From positions 1-10,179 of the forward strand of contig CAIKVF010000089.1 in assembly GCA_903830745.1 (NCBI GenBank): a stretch of 10,179 nt of DNA, read 5' to 3'. The translations under genes were made by a program, and so were the position numbers. This DNA is from an uncultured Actinomycetes bacterium. GTDB taxonomy: Bacteria > Actinomycetota > Acidimicrobiia > Acidimicrobiales > RAAP-2. Position 1 is the stretch's first letter; every line of letters starts with the position of its first letter. Below are positions 1 through 6,142 of the stretch, piece by piece. Under the pieces are notes generated by a model that was not told the origin of the DNA, did no database searches, and worked only from the letters and a program-made list of their open reading frames with translations.

Positions 1-582
1 AGGGCGACGCGACGCAACTCCCCACGTTCCCTTCGGGTATCCCATGGTGATCATTGCGGCCATTTGCCAGTTTTCATCCTTAGGGACGCCAAGAATTTCG
101 TACGTTTCGTCGGGGTGAAAGAAATTAAGAGCTGCAGTAGGTGCGCTGCCCACTCCATGTGCACGCGCCGCTAGCTGTGCGTTCCACAGTGCTGGCCAAA
201 TTGAACCACCAGAAGTGTCTCCACGGATGAAACCAAAGAGCAGGAGTGGAATAGTTTCAAAATTGTCAGCGACCCACTGCACTGAGCTCACCATCTTCAT
301 CATTGTTTTGCTCGCTGGCGCTTCAGGGTCCGCTAGTGCTGCTTGGTAGCGGTCTGCATAGACAATTGCCCAGAGTTGACGAACGCAGTCTTGATACAGC
401 GGTGCAATTTTCTTTATGACTTCTGGATCATCAACTAAAAGAAAACGCCAACCCTGGCCGTTTCCTCCCGATGGAGCTCGTACCGCGGCGTCAAGAATTT
501 GAGCTTGTACTTCCAAAGGGACTGGGTCAGGCTTAACCCGTCTCATTGCTCGAGTCGTATACAGCGCTTCAAATACGTCCAT
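1..582 (-). CDS. Nitroreductase family protein (3' end cut by window edge)
   Basis: Read on the minus strand from the ATG at 582, an open frame of 194 codons runs without a stop to base 1, so the C-terminus lies outside the window. The protein begins MDVFEALYTTRAMRRVKPDP, the N-terminal Arg-rich FMN-phosphate-binding signature of nitroreductases. APSGGNGQGWRF (residues 36-47) is the classic flavin-contact segment, and SIWPALWNAQLAARAHGVGS (127-146) matches the conserved helix before the second half of the fold. The visible end, GYPKGTWGVASRRP, resembles the family's C-terminal region, so probably only about 15-30 residues are missing. These enzymes are usually cytoplasmic FMN-dependent NAD(P)H oxidoreductases acting on nitroaromatics, quinones or other acceptors; the substrate cannot be told. 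The start is supported by AAGGAAA upstream of the ATG (complement of 588-594). The gene is divergent from the exporter at 651, with a 68-bp gap. Confidence 0.9.
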   Translation of the reverse strand, partial: MDVFEALYTTRAMRRVKPDPVPLEVQAQILDAAVRAPSGGNGQGWRFLLVDDPEVIKKIAPLYQDCVRQLWAIVYADRYQAALADPEAPASKTMMKMVSSVQWVADNFETIPLLLFGFIRGDTSGGSIWPALWNAQLAARAHGVGSAPTAALNFFHPDETYEILGVPKDENWQMAAMITMGYPKGTWGVASRRP

Positions 583-650
583 AATTATTTCCTTTATTTG
601 AAAAGGCAAAAGTACTCCTGGGCAACAGTTAAGCATGAGAAGATGAATAG

Positions 651-1259
651 ATGAGTGCGCTTCTTGCAGGATTCCTAACCGGGCTGTCGCTCATTGTCGC
701 CATTGGCGCTCAGAACGCCTACGTGCTCCGCATGGGGCTCAGTAAACACCATGTAGCGGTAGTTGTAGGAATTTGTGCTGTTTCTGACGTAACGCTGATT
801 CTCTTAGGGATTGGCGGCATAGGAGGCATTGTCAAGAGTGCACCGAGCTCTCTACAGATCCTTAGGTGGGTTGGTGTTGCGTATCTTTCCTACTTTGCAA
901 TTCGATCATTCATGAAGGCAACGAAACCTGGATCGCTTTCTCCATCAGACGCGCAGAAGCCTTCACTAAAGGTTGCAGTAGCAACAACACTCGCGTTCAC
1001 CTTTCTCAATCCCCACGTCTACATCGATACGGTCTTGCTGATTGGCTCTATTGGTAATCAGTACGGTCACTCGAGATGGATTTTTGCAGCCGGTGCAGGA
1101 ACAAGTTCAGTTCTGTGGTTTTCGTCGCTCGGATTTGGTGCACGGTATGCAGCACGATTTATGGCAAAGCCAATTACGTGGAGAATTCTCGACAGCGCAA
1201 TTGGTGTTGTCATGGTGCTCATTGCGCTGAAGCTTGCAATTACACCAATTGCTAATTAG
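651..1259 (+). CDS. LysE/ArgO-type amino-acid exporter
   Basis: A 202-residue membrane protein of the LysE family, which exports basic or other amino acids across the cytoplasmic membrane. Family landmarks are VAIGAQNAYVLRMGL (residues 16-30), CAVSDVTLI (42-50), LRWVGVAYL (71-79), TLAFTFLNPHVYIDTVLL (113-130) and the C-terminal RWIFAAGAG...WF segment (142-157). The last closely echoes my memory of Corynebacterium LysE. About six hydrophobic segments are visible, as expected, and the length is close to E. coli ArgO (about 211). The ATG at 651 is the first possible start because an in-frame TAG occupies 648-650; a GAGAAG purine stretch at 637-642 is a plausible ribosome binding site. No LysG/ArgP-type LysR regulator is adjacent. 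The 3' end interlocks with the convergent dioxygenase gene. The substrate is inferred only at the level of an amino acid. Confidence 0.9.
   Translation: MSALLAGFLTGLSLIVAIGAQNAYVLRMGLSKHHVAVVVGICAVSDVTLILLGIGGIGGIVKSAPSSLQILRWVGVAYLSYFAIRSFMKATKPGSLSPSDAQKPSLKVAVATTLAFTFLNPHVYIDTVLLIGSIGNQYGHSRWIFAAGAGTSSVLWFSSLGFGARYAARFMAKPITWRILDSAIGVVMVLIALKLAITPIAN
1236..1252. repeat. Small hairpin at 3' end of exporter gene
   Basis: GCAATT (1236-1241) and AATTGC (1247-1252) form a perfect 6-bp stem around a 5-base loop, immediately before the interlocking stop codons and the 8-bp palindrome CTAATTAG (1252-1259). It is AT-rich with no T-tract, so it would be a weak terminator at best. It may be coincidental in coding sequence. 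Confidence 0.3.
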
Positions 1260-2029
1260 TTAACGCTGTACGACGTCATGGAGAGTGATCCCATAACGCA
1301 GCCGTCAGCGAAAACATTTACATCACCACCAGTAGAGCCGGCGATTCCCGCAATGTAAGCCAGTGGCAAAAAGTGATCTGAGGTTGGAACCGCGAGGCGA
1401 AAATCATCATGATCCCTAAGTTCATAGAGCGTGTCTGGACTGTTCTTCATGATTGAACGTGCATCATCATCAAAGCGGTGCGCCCAGTCAAAGCCTTCAT
1501 TCTCCATCCCCCAGTTAACAGCTCCAAGGTTGTGCACTACGTTGCCACTGGCGACAATCAAGATTTCTTCATCCATGAGTGGTGCGAGCTTGGCGCCTAA
1601 GTCCATGTGATACGAAATTGGCTTGCTCGCATCAATGGAAAGCTGCACAACCGGAACGTCAGCTTCTGGAAACATGTGCGCGAGTACCGACCAAGTGCCG
1701 TGGTCAATCCCCCACGTCTCATCATCAAGTCCTACCCACGTTGGTTCAGCCAATGTGGCGAGCTGGCGAGCAACGTCAGGTGAACCAGGAGCGTCATACT
1801 GAAAGTCAAAGAGTTCTTGTGGGAAGCCGTAGAAATCATGGATGACTCTTGGTTTCGCCATTGAAGTCACTGCAGAGGCGTTTATGAACCAGTGCGCTGA
1901 AACTGCGACGATTGCGCGTGGTTTTGGAATAGACGACGCAAACTCAGACCAAGCATTAGTAAAGCGATTCGTTTCTATCGTGTTCATTGGACTTCCGTGG
2001 CCAATAAATACTGCGGGCATCTTTGCCAT
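1256..2029 (-). CDS. ygiD: 4,5-DOPA extradiol dioxygenase-family protein (YgiD-like)
   Basis: A cytoplasmic member of the LigB/YgiD class III extradiol ring-cleavage dioxygenases, single-subunit enzymes with a His-bound metal. From the ATG at 2029 the product is 257 residues, near E. coli YgiD. Numbered from that Met, the conserved motifs are FIGHGSPMN (His11), VSAHWF (His46), WGIDHGTWSVL (His110), ASGNVVHNL (His166) and TSDHFLPLAY (His219). The likely metal/catalytic histidines are therefore all present, and the C-terminal MGSLSM motif is intact. A frame opens upstream at a TTG (2056), but AAAGGA lies 5 nt before the 2029 ATG and the N-terminus then aligns with the family, so I chose 2029. 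The gene lies downstream of the amino-acid permease but is separated from it by a strong terminator. E. coli YgiD acts on L-DOPA in vitro; the physiological substrate here is unknown. Confidence 0.9.
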   Translation of the reverse strand: MAKMPAVFIGHGSPMNTIETNRFTNAWSEFASSIPKPRAIVAVSAHWFINASAVTSMAKPRVIHDFYGFPQELFDFQYDAPGSPDVARQLATLAEPTWVGLDDETWGIDHGTWSVLAHMFPEADVPVVQLSIDASKPISYHMDLGAKLAPLMDEEILIVASGNVVHNLGAVNWGMENEGFDWAHRFDDDARSIMKNSPDTLYELRDHDDFRLAVPTSDHFLPLAYIAGIAGSTGGDVNVFADGCVMGSLSMTSYSVN

Positions 2030-2034
2030 ACGAA

Positions 2035-2039
2035 TCCTT
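2035..2039 (-). promoter_or_regulatory. Ribosome binding site deciding the dioxygenase start
   Basis: On the minus strand AAGGA, inside a longer AAAAAAGGA, sits 5 nt before the ATG at 2029. The alternative TTG at 2056 has no purine-rich site before it, so this supports the shorter 257-residue product. Confidence 0.7.
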
Positions 2040-2075
2040 TTTTGCCGAGATTCCAATGTACCCGATTCAAAAACA

Positions 2076-2117
2076 AAAACGCCCGCCCCCTGGAGCTAAC
2101 CAGAGAGCGGGCGTTTT
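2076..2117 (-). terminator. Strong rho-independent terminator after the permease
   Basis: The arms AAAACGCCCGC (2076-2086) and GCGGGCGTTTT (2107-2117) form a perfect 11-bp stem. Above a small internal loop, CTGG (2090-2093) and CCAG (2100-2103) close a 6-base loop. Read on the minus strand, the stem follows the permease stop codon (2125-2127) by only a few bases and ends in GTTTTTGTTTTTG, a good U-tract. It should end permease transcripts before the dioxygenase gene, which then needs its own promoter or read-through. The stem also has TTTT on the plus-strand side, so some bidirectional activity is possible, but no plus-strand gene needs it. Confidence 0.92.
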
Positions 2118-2124
2118 AGAACTA

Positions 2125-3579
2125 TTAGAGGTTTTGTTCAAACTCCATAAGCACCGCATGACGGTCTTCTTTGGTAGGGAGAATGAAGTACGGACTTCCC
2201 TTAATCCAGTAGTACGCCATTGGAATAATTCCAAGCGCAACAGCACCAAGACCAACCACCTTTGTGGTGGTGTTCAAGTTTGGAAGCGCCTTCGAGAAAA
2301 TAAAGACCATGAACCCTGCACCAAGTAGTGGCCAGAGCCCCATGAAGATGAAGTTCTTAACTGACTTAAAGAGCTGGCGACGATAAAGCACAACAACAGA
2401 AAGTCCAGCTAGTCCGTAGTAGATACAAATCTGAAGGCCGATTGCGTTGTAGCCATCAGTCAAAATGTTGGAAATTGATCCTACGTACGTACTTCCAACA
2501 AACAGAAGAATTGAAAGAGCTGCTGCTACAAACGTTGCAACAAGTGGCGTCTTTCGAACTGGGTGGGTGTGCCCGAGTGCTGATGGCAGTGTGTGGTCAC
2601 GTCCCATTGTGAAGAACGTACGTGTCACTTGAATCAATGTTGTTTCGAGCGTTGCAACGGTCGAAAGGAGAACAGCAAGAACAATGAGCTTTCCACCAGT
2701 TCCGTGCCATACAGCCTGTCCCAGCACAGAAAGGATGTTTGCAGCGTTGTCAGGGTTATTCATTTCGCCACTTGTTAGAACCATATTTGAGCCGATTGTA
2801 AATAGTTCAAACAACAAGAACACAATCAGTCCACCAAGTAGTCCACCGAGCCCTGAAGTCTTTCGTGGATTCTTAGTTTCTTCGCTGAGGTTTGCGGTTA
2901 CGTCCCAGCCCCAGTAATAGAAGGTCGCGAGTAGTGCGCCCGAGGTGAACGTCTTCATGTCTGGGAACACAGAGAGTGAGAGCCAGTGCCATGAGAACGG
3001 TGTTGCGTGGTGAGCGTGAAAAATTGCAAGCAGTGCGAAGAGAATCAAAATTACGACCTCAACGCACGACATGATGATCTGCACTGTCACCGTAACGGTG
3101 ACTCCTGCTGCAACGGCTCCAACCATGAGCAAGAAGAAGAACGAACCAAAAATTGTTACTAACGTTTTGTTCGAAGAAGCTGAGTGTGAGAACAAGTCAA
3201 GAATTGTTGATCCCGCAGGGAACGTTGCAACAACCATAAAGATCAGTGCTGAAACAATCAGTGACCAGCCAGCAAGGAATCCGAATGCTGGGTGAAGTGC
3301 TCGACGAACCCATGAATAGGTTGCCCCGGCGTGGCTATCTGATTTAGAGAGATAGTTGAAGGCGAACATGATGCCAAACATGAAAATTCCGCAGTAGAGA
3401 AGTGCGGCGGGACCACCGAAACCAACGGCGGCAAACAAAGCGGTAGTTGTTGCAGCGATTGAATACGCAGGCGCGGAGCCTGCGACCGCCATAACGACCG
3501 AGTCAAAAAGACCTAGAACTCCTGATCTGAGTTGATTCTCTTCAGAATCTGTTCCAAGCGTTGTTGGGGTGTCGGACAT
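2125..3579 (-). CDS. APC-superfamily amino-acid permease
   Basis: A 484-residue integral membrane protein with about 12 hydrophobic segments (roughly residues 22-50, 57-77, 98-120, 140-160, 165-186, 211-228, 245-266, 297-320, 345-365, 375-398, 408-428 and 440-458). This is the usual topology and length of APC amino-acid/polyamine transporters. Diagnostic segments are AVAGSAPAYSIAATTTAL (31-48), the broken first helix that binds substrate; GATYSWVRRALHPAFGFLAGW (85-105, in two parts GATYSW and HPAFGFLAGW); and GWDVTANLSEETKNPRKTSG (224-243), the conserved TM6 and following loop. It probably imports an amino acid or amine by cation coupling; the substrate cannot be assigned. The ATG at 3579 is preceded by AGAGGT (complement of 3584-3589), a good ribosome binding site. 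It appears to be transcribed alone and is closed by the terminator at 2076-2117. Confidence 0.93.
   Translation of the reverse strand: MSDTPTTLGTDSEENQLRSGVLGLFDSVVMAVAGSAPAYSIAATTTALFAAVGFGGPAALLYCGIFMFGIMFAFNYLSKSDSHAGATYSWVRRALHPAFGFLAGWSLIVSALIFMVVATFPAGSTILDLFSHSASSNKTLVTIFGSFFFLLMVGAVAAGVTVTVTVQIIMSCVEVVILILFALLAIFHAHHATPFSWHWLSLSVFPDMKTFTSGALLATFYYWGWDVTANLSEETKNPRKTSGLGGLLGGLIVFLLFELFTIGSNMVLTSGEMNNPDNAANILSVLGQAVWHGTGGKLIVLAVLLSTVATLETTLIQVTRTFFTMGRDHTLPSALGHTHPVRKTPLVATFVAAALSILLFVGSTYVGSISNILTDGYNAIGLQICIYYGLAGLSVVVLYRRQLFKSVKNFIFMGLWPLLGAGFMVFIFSKALPNLNTTTKVVGLGAVALGIIPMAYYWIKGSPYFILPTKEDRHAVLMEFEQNL
3086..3102. repeat. 17-bp near-perfect palindrome inside the permease gene
   Basis: GTCACCGT-A-ACGGTGAC has 8-bp arms and a single central base. 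It encodes part of the GVTVTVTVQ run (permease residues 159-167), so alternating Val and Thr codons can explain it. It is listed because such symmetry is also typical of dimeric regulator sites. Confidence 0.45.
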
Positions 3580-3645
3580 GACTACCTCTTTCTTGTTGTG
3601 GTTATCACCTTCAATAGTTAAAACTTCAGCAAAAAACTAACACGG

Positions 3646-3663
3646 ACCACCCTTCCGAGTGGT
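3646..3663. repeat. Inverted repeat ACCAC/GTGGT
   Basis: ACCAC (3646-3650) and GTGGT (3659-3663) can form a 5-bp stem with an 8-base loop. On the plus strand GTTTT follows; on the minus strand a run of six T lies about ten bases on. There is no upstream plus-strand gene to terminate. If functional, it is more likely a regulator site or a leader hairpin in the permease 5' region. Confidence 0.35.
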
Positions 3664-3705
3664 GTTTTCCCAATGTAAATGGGGAGATGTTGGAAATTAG
3701 CCACG

Positions 3706-3734
3706 TTGGGCCCTATTGCTAGATGGCATAAGTA
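3706..3734 (+). promoter_or_regulatory. Candidate promoter for the glycosyltransferase pair
   Basis: TTGGGC (3706-3711) and TAAGTA (3729-3734) are spaced by 17 bp and point towards the gene at 3784. Both are imperfect sigma70-type matches, so this is a weak proposal. The inverted repeat at 3747-3763 would lie in or near the start of the resulting transcript. Confidence 0.25.
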
Positions 3735-3746
3735 AAGTTGTTTTAT

Positions 3747-3763
3747 CTTGTTCATTTAACAAG
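3747..3763. repeat. Inverted repeat CTTGTT/AACAAG upstream of glycosyltransferase
   Basis: CTTGTT (3747-3752) and AACAAG (3758-3763) are perfect 6-bp arms around CATTT, ending 20 bp before the GTG start at 3784. The position suits either an operator half-site pair or a small 5' leader hairpin. No regulator gene is adjacent. Confidence 0.45.
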
Positions 3764-3783
3764 TCCTTACTGAAAGTCACTGT

Positions 3784-5499
3784 GTGAACACCCTTAAGCG
3801 ATTTGATCTCGATGGAATGACCCAAATTCCAGATTCCGAGCTGAACAAACGCTGGAAGAATTTCTTCATCGAAATTCGCTTTCGCTCAAGCAGTCGCTTC
3901 GAACGGATTCTCCACCGGATGTTCGGAGGCGAAGAAACTCTTCGACACAAAATTGCTCAGGTGCCAGGTAGACATGTGCTCAAGGTTGCTCGTGCTCTGC
4001 GAGGAACGAGAAATACATCAAACGAGCCAGGAGTGCTCACCGAGTTCCCAATTGGCTACGACCCCACGTCACTACTTCTTGATGCAGGCGAAGCAACAAG
4101 CTCGTACCAAGCACGAGAAGTTGAAGTCTTTGTTTTCAATGAAGCTCAAGTTTCAGCTTCTGAAACAATAAAAATGCTCAACGAAAAAATCACAAACTCG
4201 CAGGCCACATGGCTGTTCTTGGTGGACTCGACAATCAGTGACGCTGCGAGAGCTCTTACGCTTTTCCAATTGATGAAGCATGCTGAAAGTGCAAGTGATG
4301 TTGTCTTTTCAGATGAGACGAACGTCAATCCCCGTTTTCCAATCCTTAAACCAAACACCGTCGGGCCCCACACACTTCTCAGCTACAACGTTGTTGGTCG
4401 ACCAGCGTTACTCAGTATTTCCAAGCTTCGTATGTACGGTGGATTTTCAACATCAGCCGGCTGGGCGTTCGAACATGATTTTTATTTGCGAATCAGTGAG
4501 CAGCGTGGGATTTTTCAACACGTTCCACTAATTTTGCCAGCTGGGAGAACGCAGATTGCTTTGAGTGCTGATCATCTGAACAATGACACCTGCGCTGTAG
4601 TTAACGCAGCACTCGCAAGAAGGAAATGGAACGGTGACGTTTCAATTGGCACGCTCCCTGGACTTGTGCAGTGGAAATTGTCTCCGCCCTCCCCCCAGCC
4701 ATCAATTGAAATAGTTATTCCAACTAGAGACCGACTAGAACTCGTTTTACAGTGCATTGCTGCGGTTGAAGAGAAGACTACGTACAACAATTACAGCATC
4801 ACCATTCTGGACAACGACTCGAAAGATCCAGACACGCTTGCTTATTTTGAGTCAACCACTCACAAAGTTGTCGCGTGCCCTGGTCCTTTCAATTACGCCA
4901 AAATCATCAATCGTGGAATCAAACATTCAACAGCTGATTTCATAGTCACTTTGAATAACGACACAATTCTGCAAACCCCAGACTGGCTTGAGCGAATGGT
5001 GGGACTTGCTTCTCTCCCTGACGTTGGCATTGTGGGCTCTAAGCAAGTTGAGAGCAACGGACACTCTGAGCACGAGAGTGTTGTCATTACGCCCTATCCA
5101 CAACATTTACGTTCCGATGGAAACTACCCCTACCGTGACCACTTCATTTTGGCGACAAAGGACGTCGCGGCAGTTACCGGAGCGGTGCAAATGTTCCGTC
5201 GTAATTTCTGGGAGTCAATTGGCGGAATGGATGAAGAACTAACAGTCGTCATGAACGACATCGACGTATGTCTTCGAGCTCAGCTTGAGGGACGAAACGT
5301 TGTCTACACCCCTGACGTAATTCACACTCACGATGCTGGGTCTTCCAGAGGAAAGCTTGACCCCAAGACTGATCGGAATCGCTTCTTGCGTCGCTGGGAC
5401 ATTTTTGGATCATTTCAAGATCCTTACTTCCCACCGCTTCTCAAATTGTTCGGTGAAACCTTCTATTACATAGACCCGCAAGACTCTTCTAGCAATTAA
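3784..5499 (+). CDS. Glycosyltransferase family 2 protein, two-module architecture
   Basis: A 571-residue probable cytoplasmic glycosyltransferase for envelope polysaccharide. Residues about 307-550 are an intact GT2 (GT-A) domain: IEIVIPTRDRLEL (308-320), ILDNDSKD (341-348), PGPFNYAKIINRGI (366-379), the DXD-equivalent LNNDT (390-394), AAVTGAVQMFRRNFWESIGG (462-481), NDIDVCLR (491-498) and HTHDAGSSRG (514-523). These match the rhamnosyltransferase/O-antigen-type branch. Residues about 140-300 look like the tail of a second, degenerate GT2 module. FSDETN (175-180) stands where YSDEDK is usual, LKPN..GPHTLLSYNVVG is recognisable, and AFEHDFYLRISE (228-239) replaces the usual SQDYDL. The module's first nucleotide-binding strand is not recognisable. 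The start is GTG at 3784 with only weak GAAAG before it; an in-frame TAA at 3757 limits the frame upstream, and ATG 3817 is the alternative. The stop overlaps the next gene. The sugar donor is unknown. Confidence 0.88.
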   Translation: MNTLKRFDLDGMTQIPDSELNKRWKNFFIEIRFRSSSRFERILHRMFGGEETLRHKIAQVPGRHVLKVARALRGTRNTSNEPGVLTEFPIGYDPTSLLLDAGEATSSYQAREVEVFVFNEAQVSASETIKMLNEKITNSQATWLFLVDSTISDAARALTLFQLMKHAESASDVVFSDETNVNPRFPILKPNTVGPHTLLSYNVVGRPALLSISKLRMYGGFSTSAGWAFEHDFYLRISEQRGIFQHVPLILPAGRTQIALSADHLNNDTCAVVNAALARRKWNGDVSIGTLPGLVQWKLSPPSPQPSIEIVIPTRDRLELVLQCIAAVEEKTTYNNYSITILDNDSKDPDTLAYFESTTHKVVACPGPFNYAKIINRGIKHSTADFIVTLNNDTILQTPDWLERMVGLASLPDVGIVGSKQVESNGHSEHESVVITPYPQHLRSDGNYPYRDHFILATKDVAAVTGAVQMFRRNFWESIGGMDEELTVVMNDIDVCLRAQLEGRNVVYTPDVIHTHDAGSSRGKLDPKTDRNRFLRRWDIFGSFQDPYFPPLLKLFGETFYYIDPQDSSSN

Positions 5500-6131
5500 T
5501 GACGTACATCCTTGATCAAGTTGGTTCACAACTTAGAAATACATTGAAACTGACAGCTGGACTATCGCTGCTGCTTTCAATTGCGATTGTCCAACCAGCA
5601 AGTGCTGCACCTGCAACAAACAGCGCAAAGCCTTCAATCGGTGCGGCATTTACTACTCAAATGAATGATGTGTGGAATGCCATCTCTGCAAACTCAACCG
5701 ACCAGGCACTTAAGAACTTCTTTCCTAGTGCTGCGTACGTGCAAATGAAGCAGGGTGTTCTTCCAAATCCCACAGCTGATTTCTCTTCAAGGCTTTTGGC
5801 ATTTTTCAAACTTGATCTTTCTGCGTACCACCAGCTCGTTATGAGTGGAGGGCCGAGCAAATTCACTGGTATTCGAGTCAACCCTGCTCAAATATCATGG
5901 ATTTCACCTGGCGTGTGTGAAAACAAGATTGGTTACTGGCATCTCGGACCGGTGAGAGTTGTCTACGAGCAGTCCGGCGTAGTGAAATCATTCGCGATTG
6001 CTTCTCTGATCTCATGGAACGGTGTTTGGAAAATTATTCATCTCGGCCCTAACCCCAGGGCGAAAAACATTGGCACTGTTGCTTCACCTGCGAAAGGTCC
6101 AGGAACACCCGGACCAGGTGGCGGTTGCTAG
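5499..6131 (+). CDS. Small secreted protein with Gly/Pro-rich C-terminal Cys tail, function unknown
   Basis: A 210-residue exported protein that I cannot name. Residues 1-36 form a Sec-type signal peptide: a Lys/Arg-containing n-region, hydrophobic LTAGLSLLLSIAIV, and a likely cut after ASA36 before AP. There is no lipobox Cys. The mature part of about 174 residues has a helical start with FFPSAAYVQMKQG (74-86) and a probable beta region, GYWHLGPVRVVYE and IASLISWNGVWKIIHLGPNP. It ends in VASPAKGPGTPGPGGGC. Only two cysteines exist, Cys140 and the last residue Cys210, so a disulfide or attachment at the tail is conceivable. I recall similar ISW-G-W-HLGP plus GPGTPGP-GGC endings in actinobacterial secreted hypotheticals, but no function. 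The ATG overlaps the glycosyltransferase stop as TAATG and has no ribosome binding site, implying coupled translation. An NTF2-like fold is a guess. Confidence 0.82.
   Translation: MTYILDQVGSQLRNTLKLTAGLSLLLSIAIVQPASAAPATNSAKPSIGAAFTTQMNDVWNAISANSTDQALKNFFPSAAYVQMKQGVLPNPTADFSSRLLAFFKLDLSAYHQLVMSGGPSKFTGIRVNPAQISWISPGVCENKIGYWHLGPVRVVYEQSGVVKSFAIASLISWNGVWKIIHLGPNPRAKNIGTVASPAKGPGTPGPGGGC
6085..6120. repeat. Bulged inverted repeat at 3' end of secreted-protein gene
   Basis: GGTCC (6096-6100) pairs with GGACC (6111-6115), and CACCT (6085-6089) with AGGTG (6116-6120), leaving a 6-base bulge on the left side. It encodes the Gly/Pro-rich tail, so codon repetition may account for it. It lies just before the hairpin at 6122-6142, and together they could slow or end transcription. 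Confidence 0.35.
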
Positions 6132-6142
6132 TTAAGCAACTG
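6122..6142. terminator. Hairpin spanning both convergent stop codons (possible weak bidirectional terminator)
   Basis: CGGTTGCT (6122-6129) and AGCAACTG (6135-6142) pair over 8 bp, including one G-T wobble, around a 5-base loop. The CTAG containing both interlocked stop codons (6128-6131) sits at the stem/loop junction. Neither side has a real T-tract, so this is not a canonical intrinsic terminator. It is the only candidate signal between the two facing operons. Confidence 0.4.

Larger units (their letters stand above)
3580..3783. other. Divergent intergenic region, permease/glycosyltransferase
   Basis: This 204-bp gap is the largest in the window and must hold the promoters for the permease (minus) and the glycosyltransferase pair (plus). 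It contains two short inverted repeats, listed separately. On the minus strand a weak candidate promoter is TTGCTG (complement of 3627-3632) with TGATAA (complement of 3602-3607) at 19 bp spacing, leading into the permease ribosome binding site. No small gene or recognised riboswitch core is visible. Confidence 0.6.

Noticed and set aside
583..650. Divergent promoter with TTGAAA (598-603) for the LysE-type gene and a small CCTTT/AAAGG inverted repeat (591-606)
   Set aside because: No -10 element occurs at acceptable spacing for TTGAAA, and the 5-bp arms overlap the nitroreductase ribosome binding site, which explains the sequence.
1579..1845. Other-frame open frames of 60-100 codons opposite the dioxygenase, permease and acyl-CoA dehydrogenase genes
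   Set aside because: They lie wholly within strongly supported genes, have no recognisable domains, and their composition is that of shadow frames.
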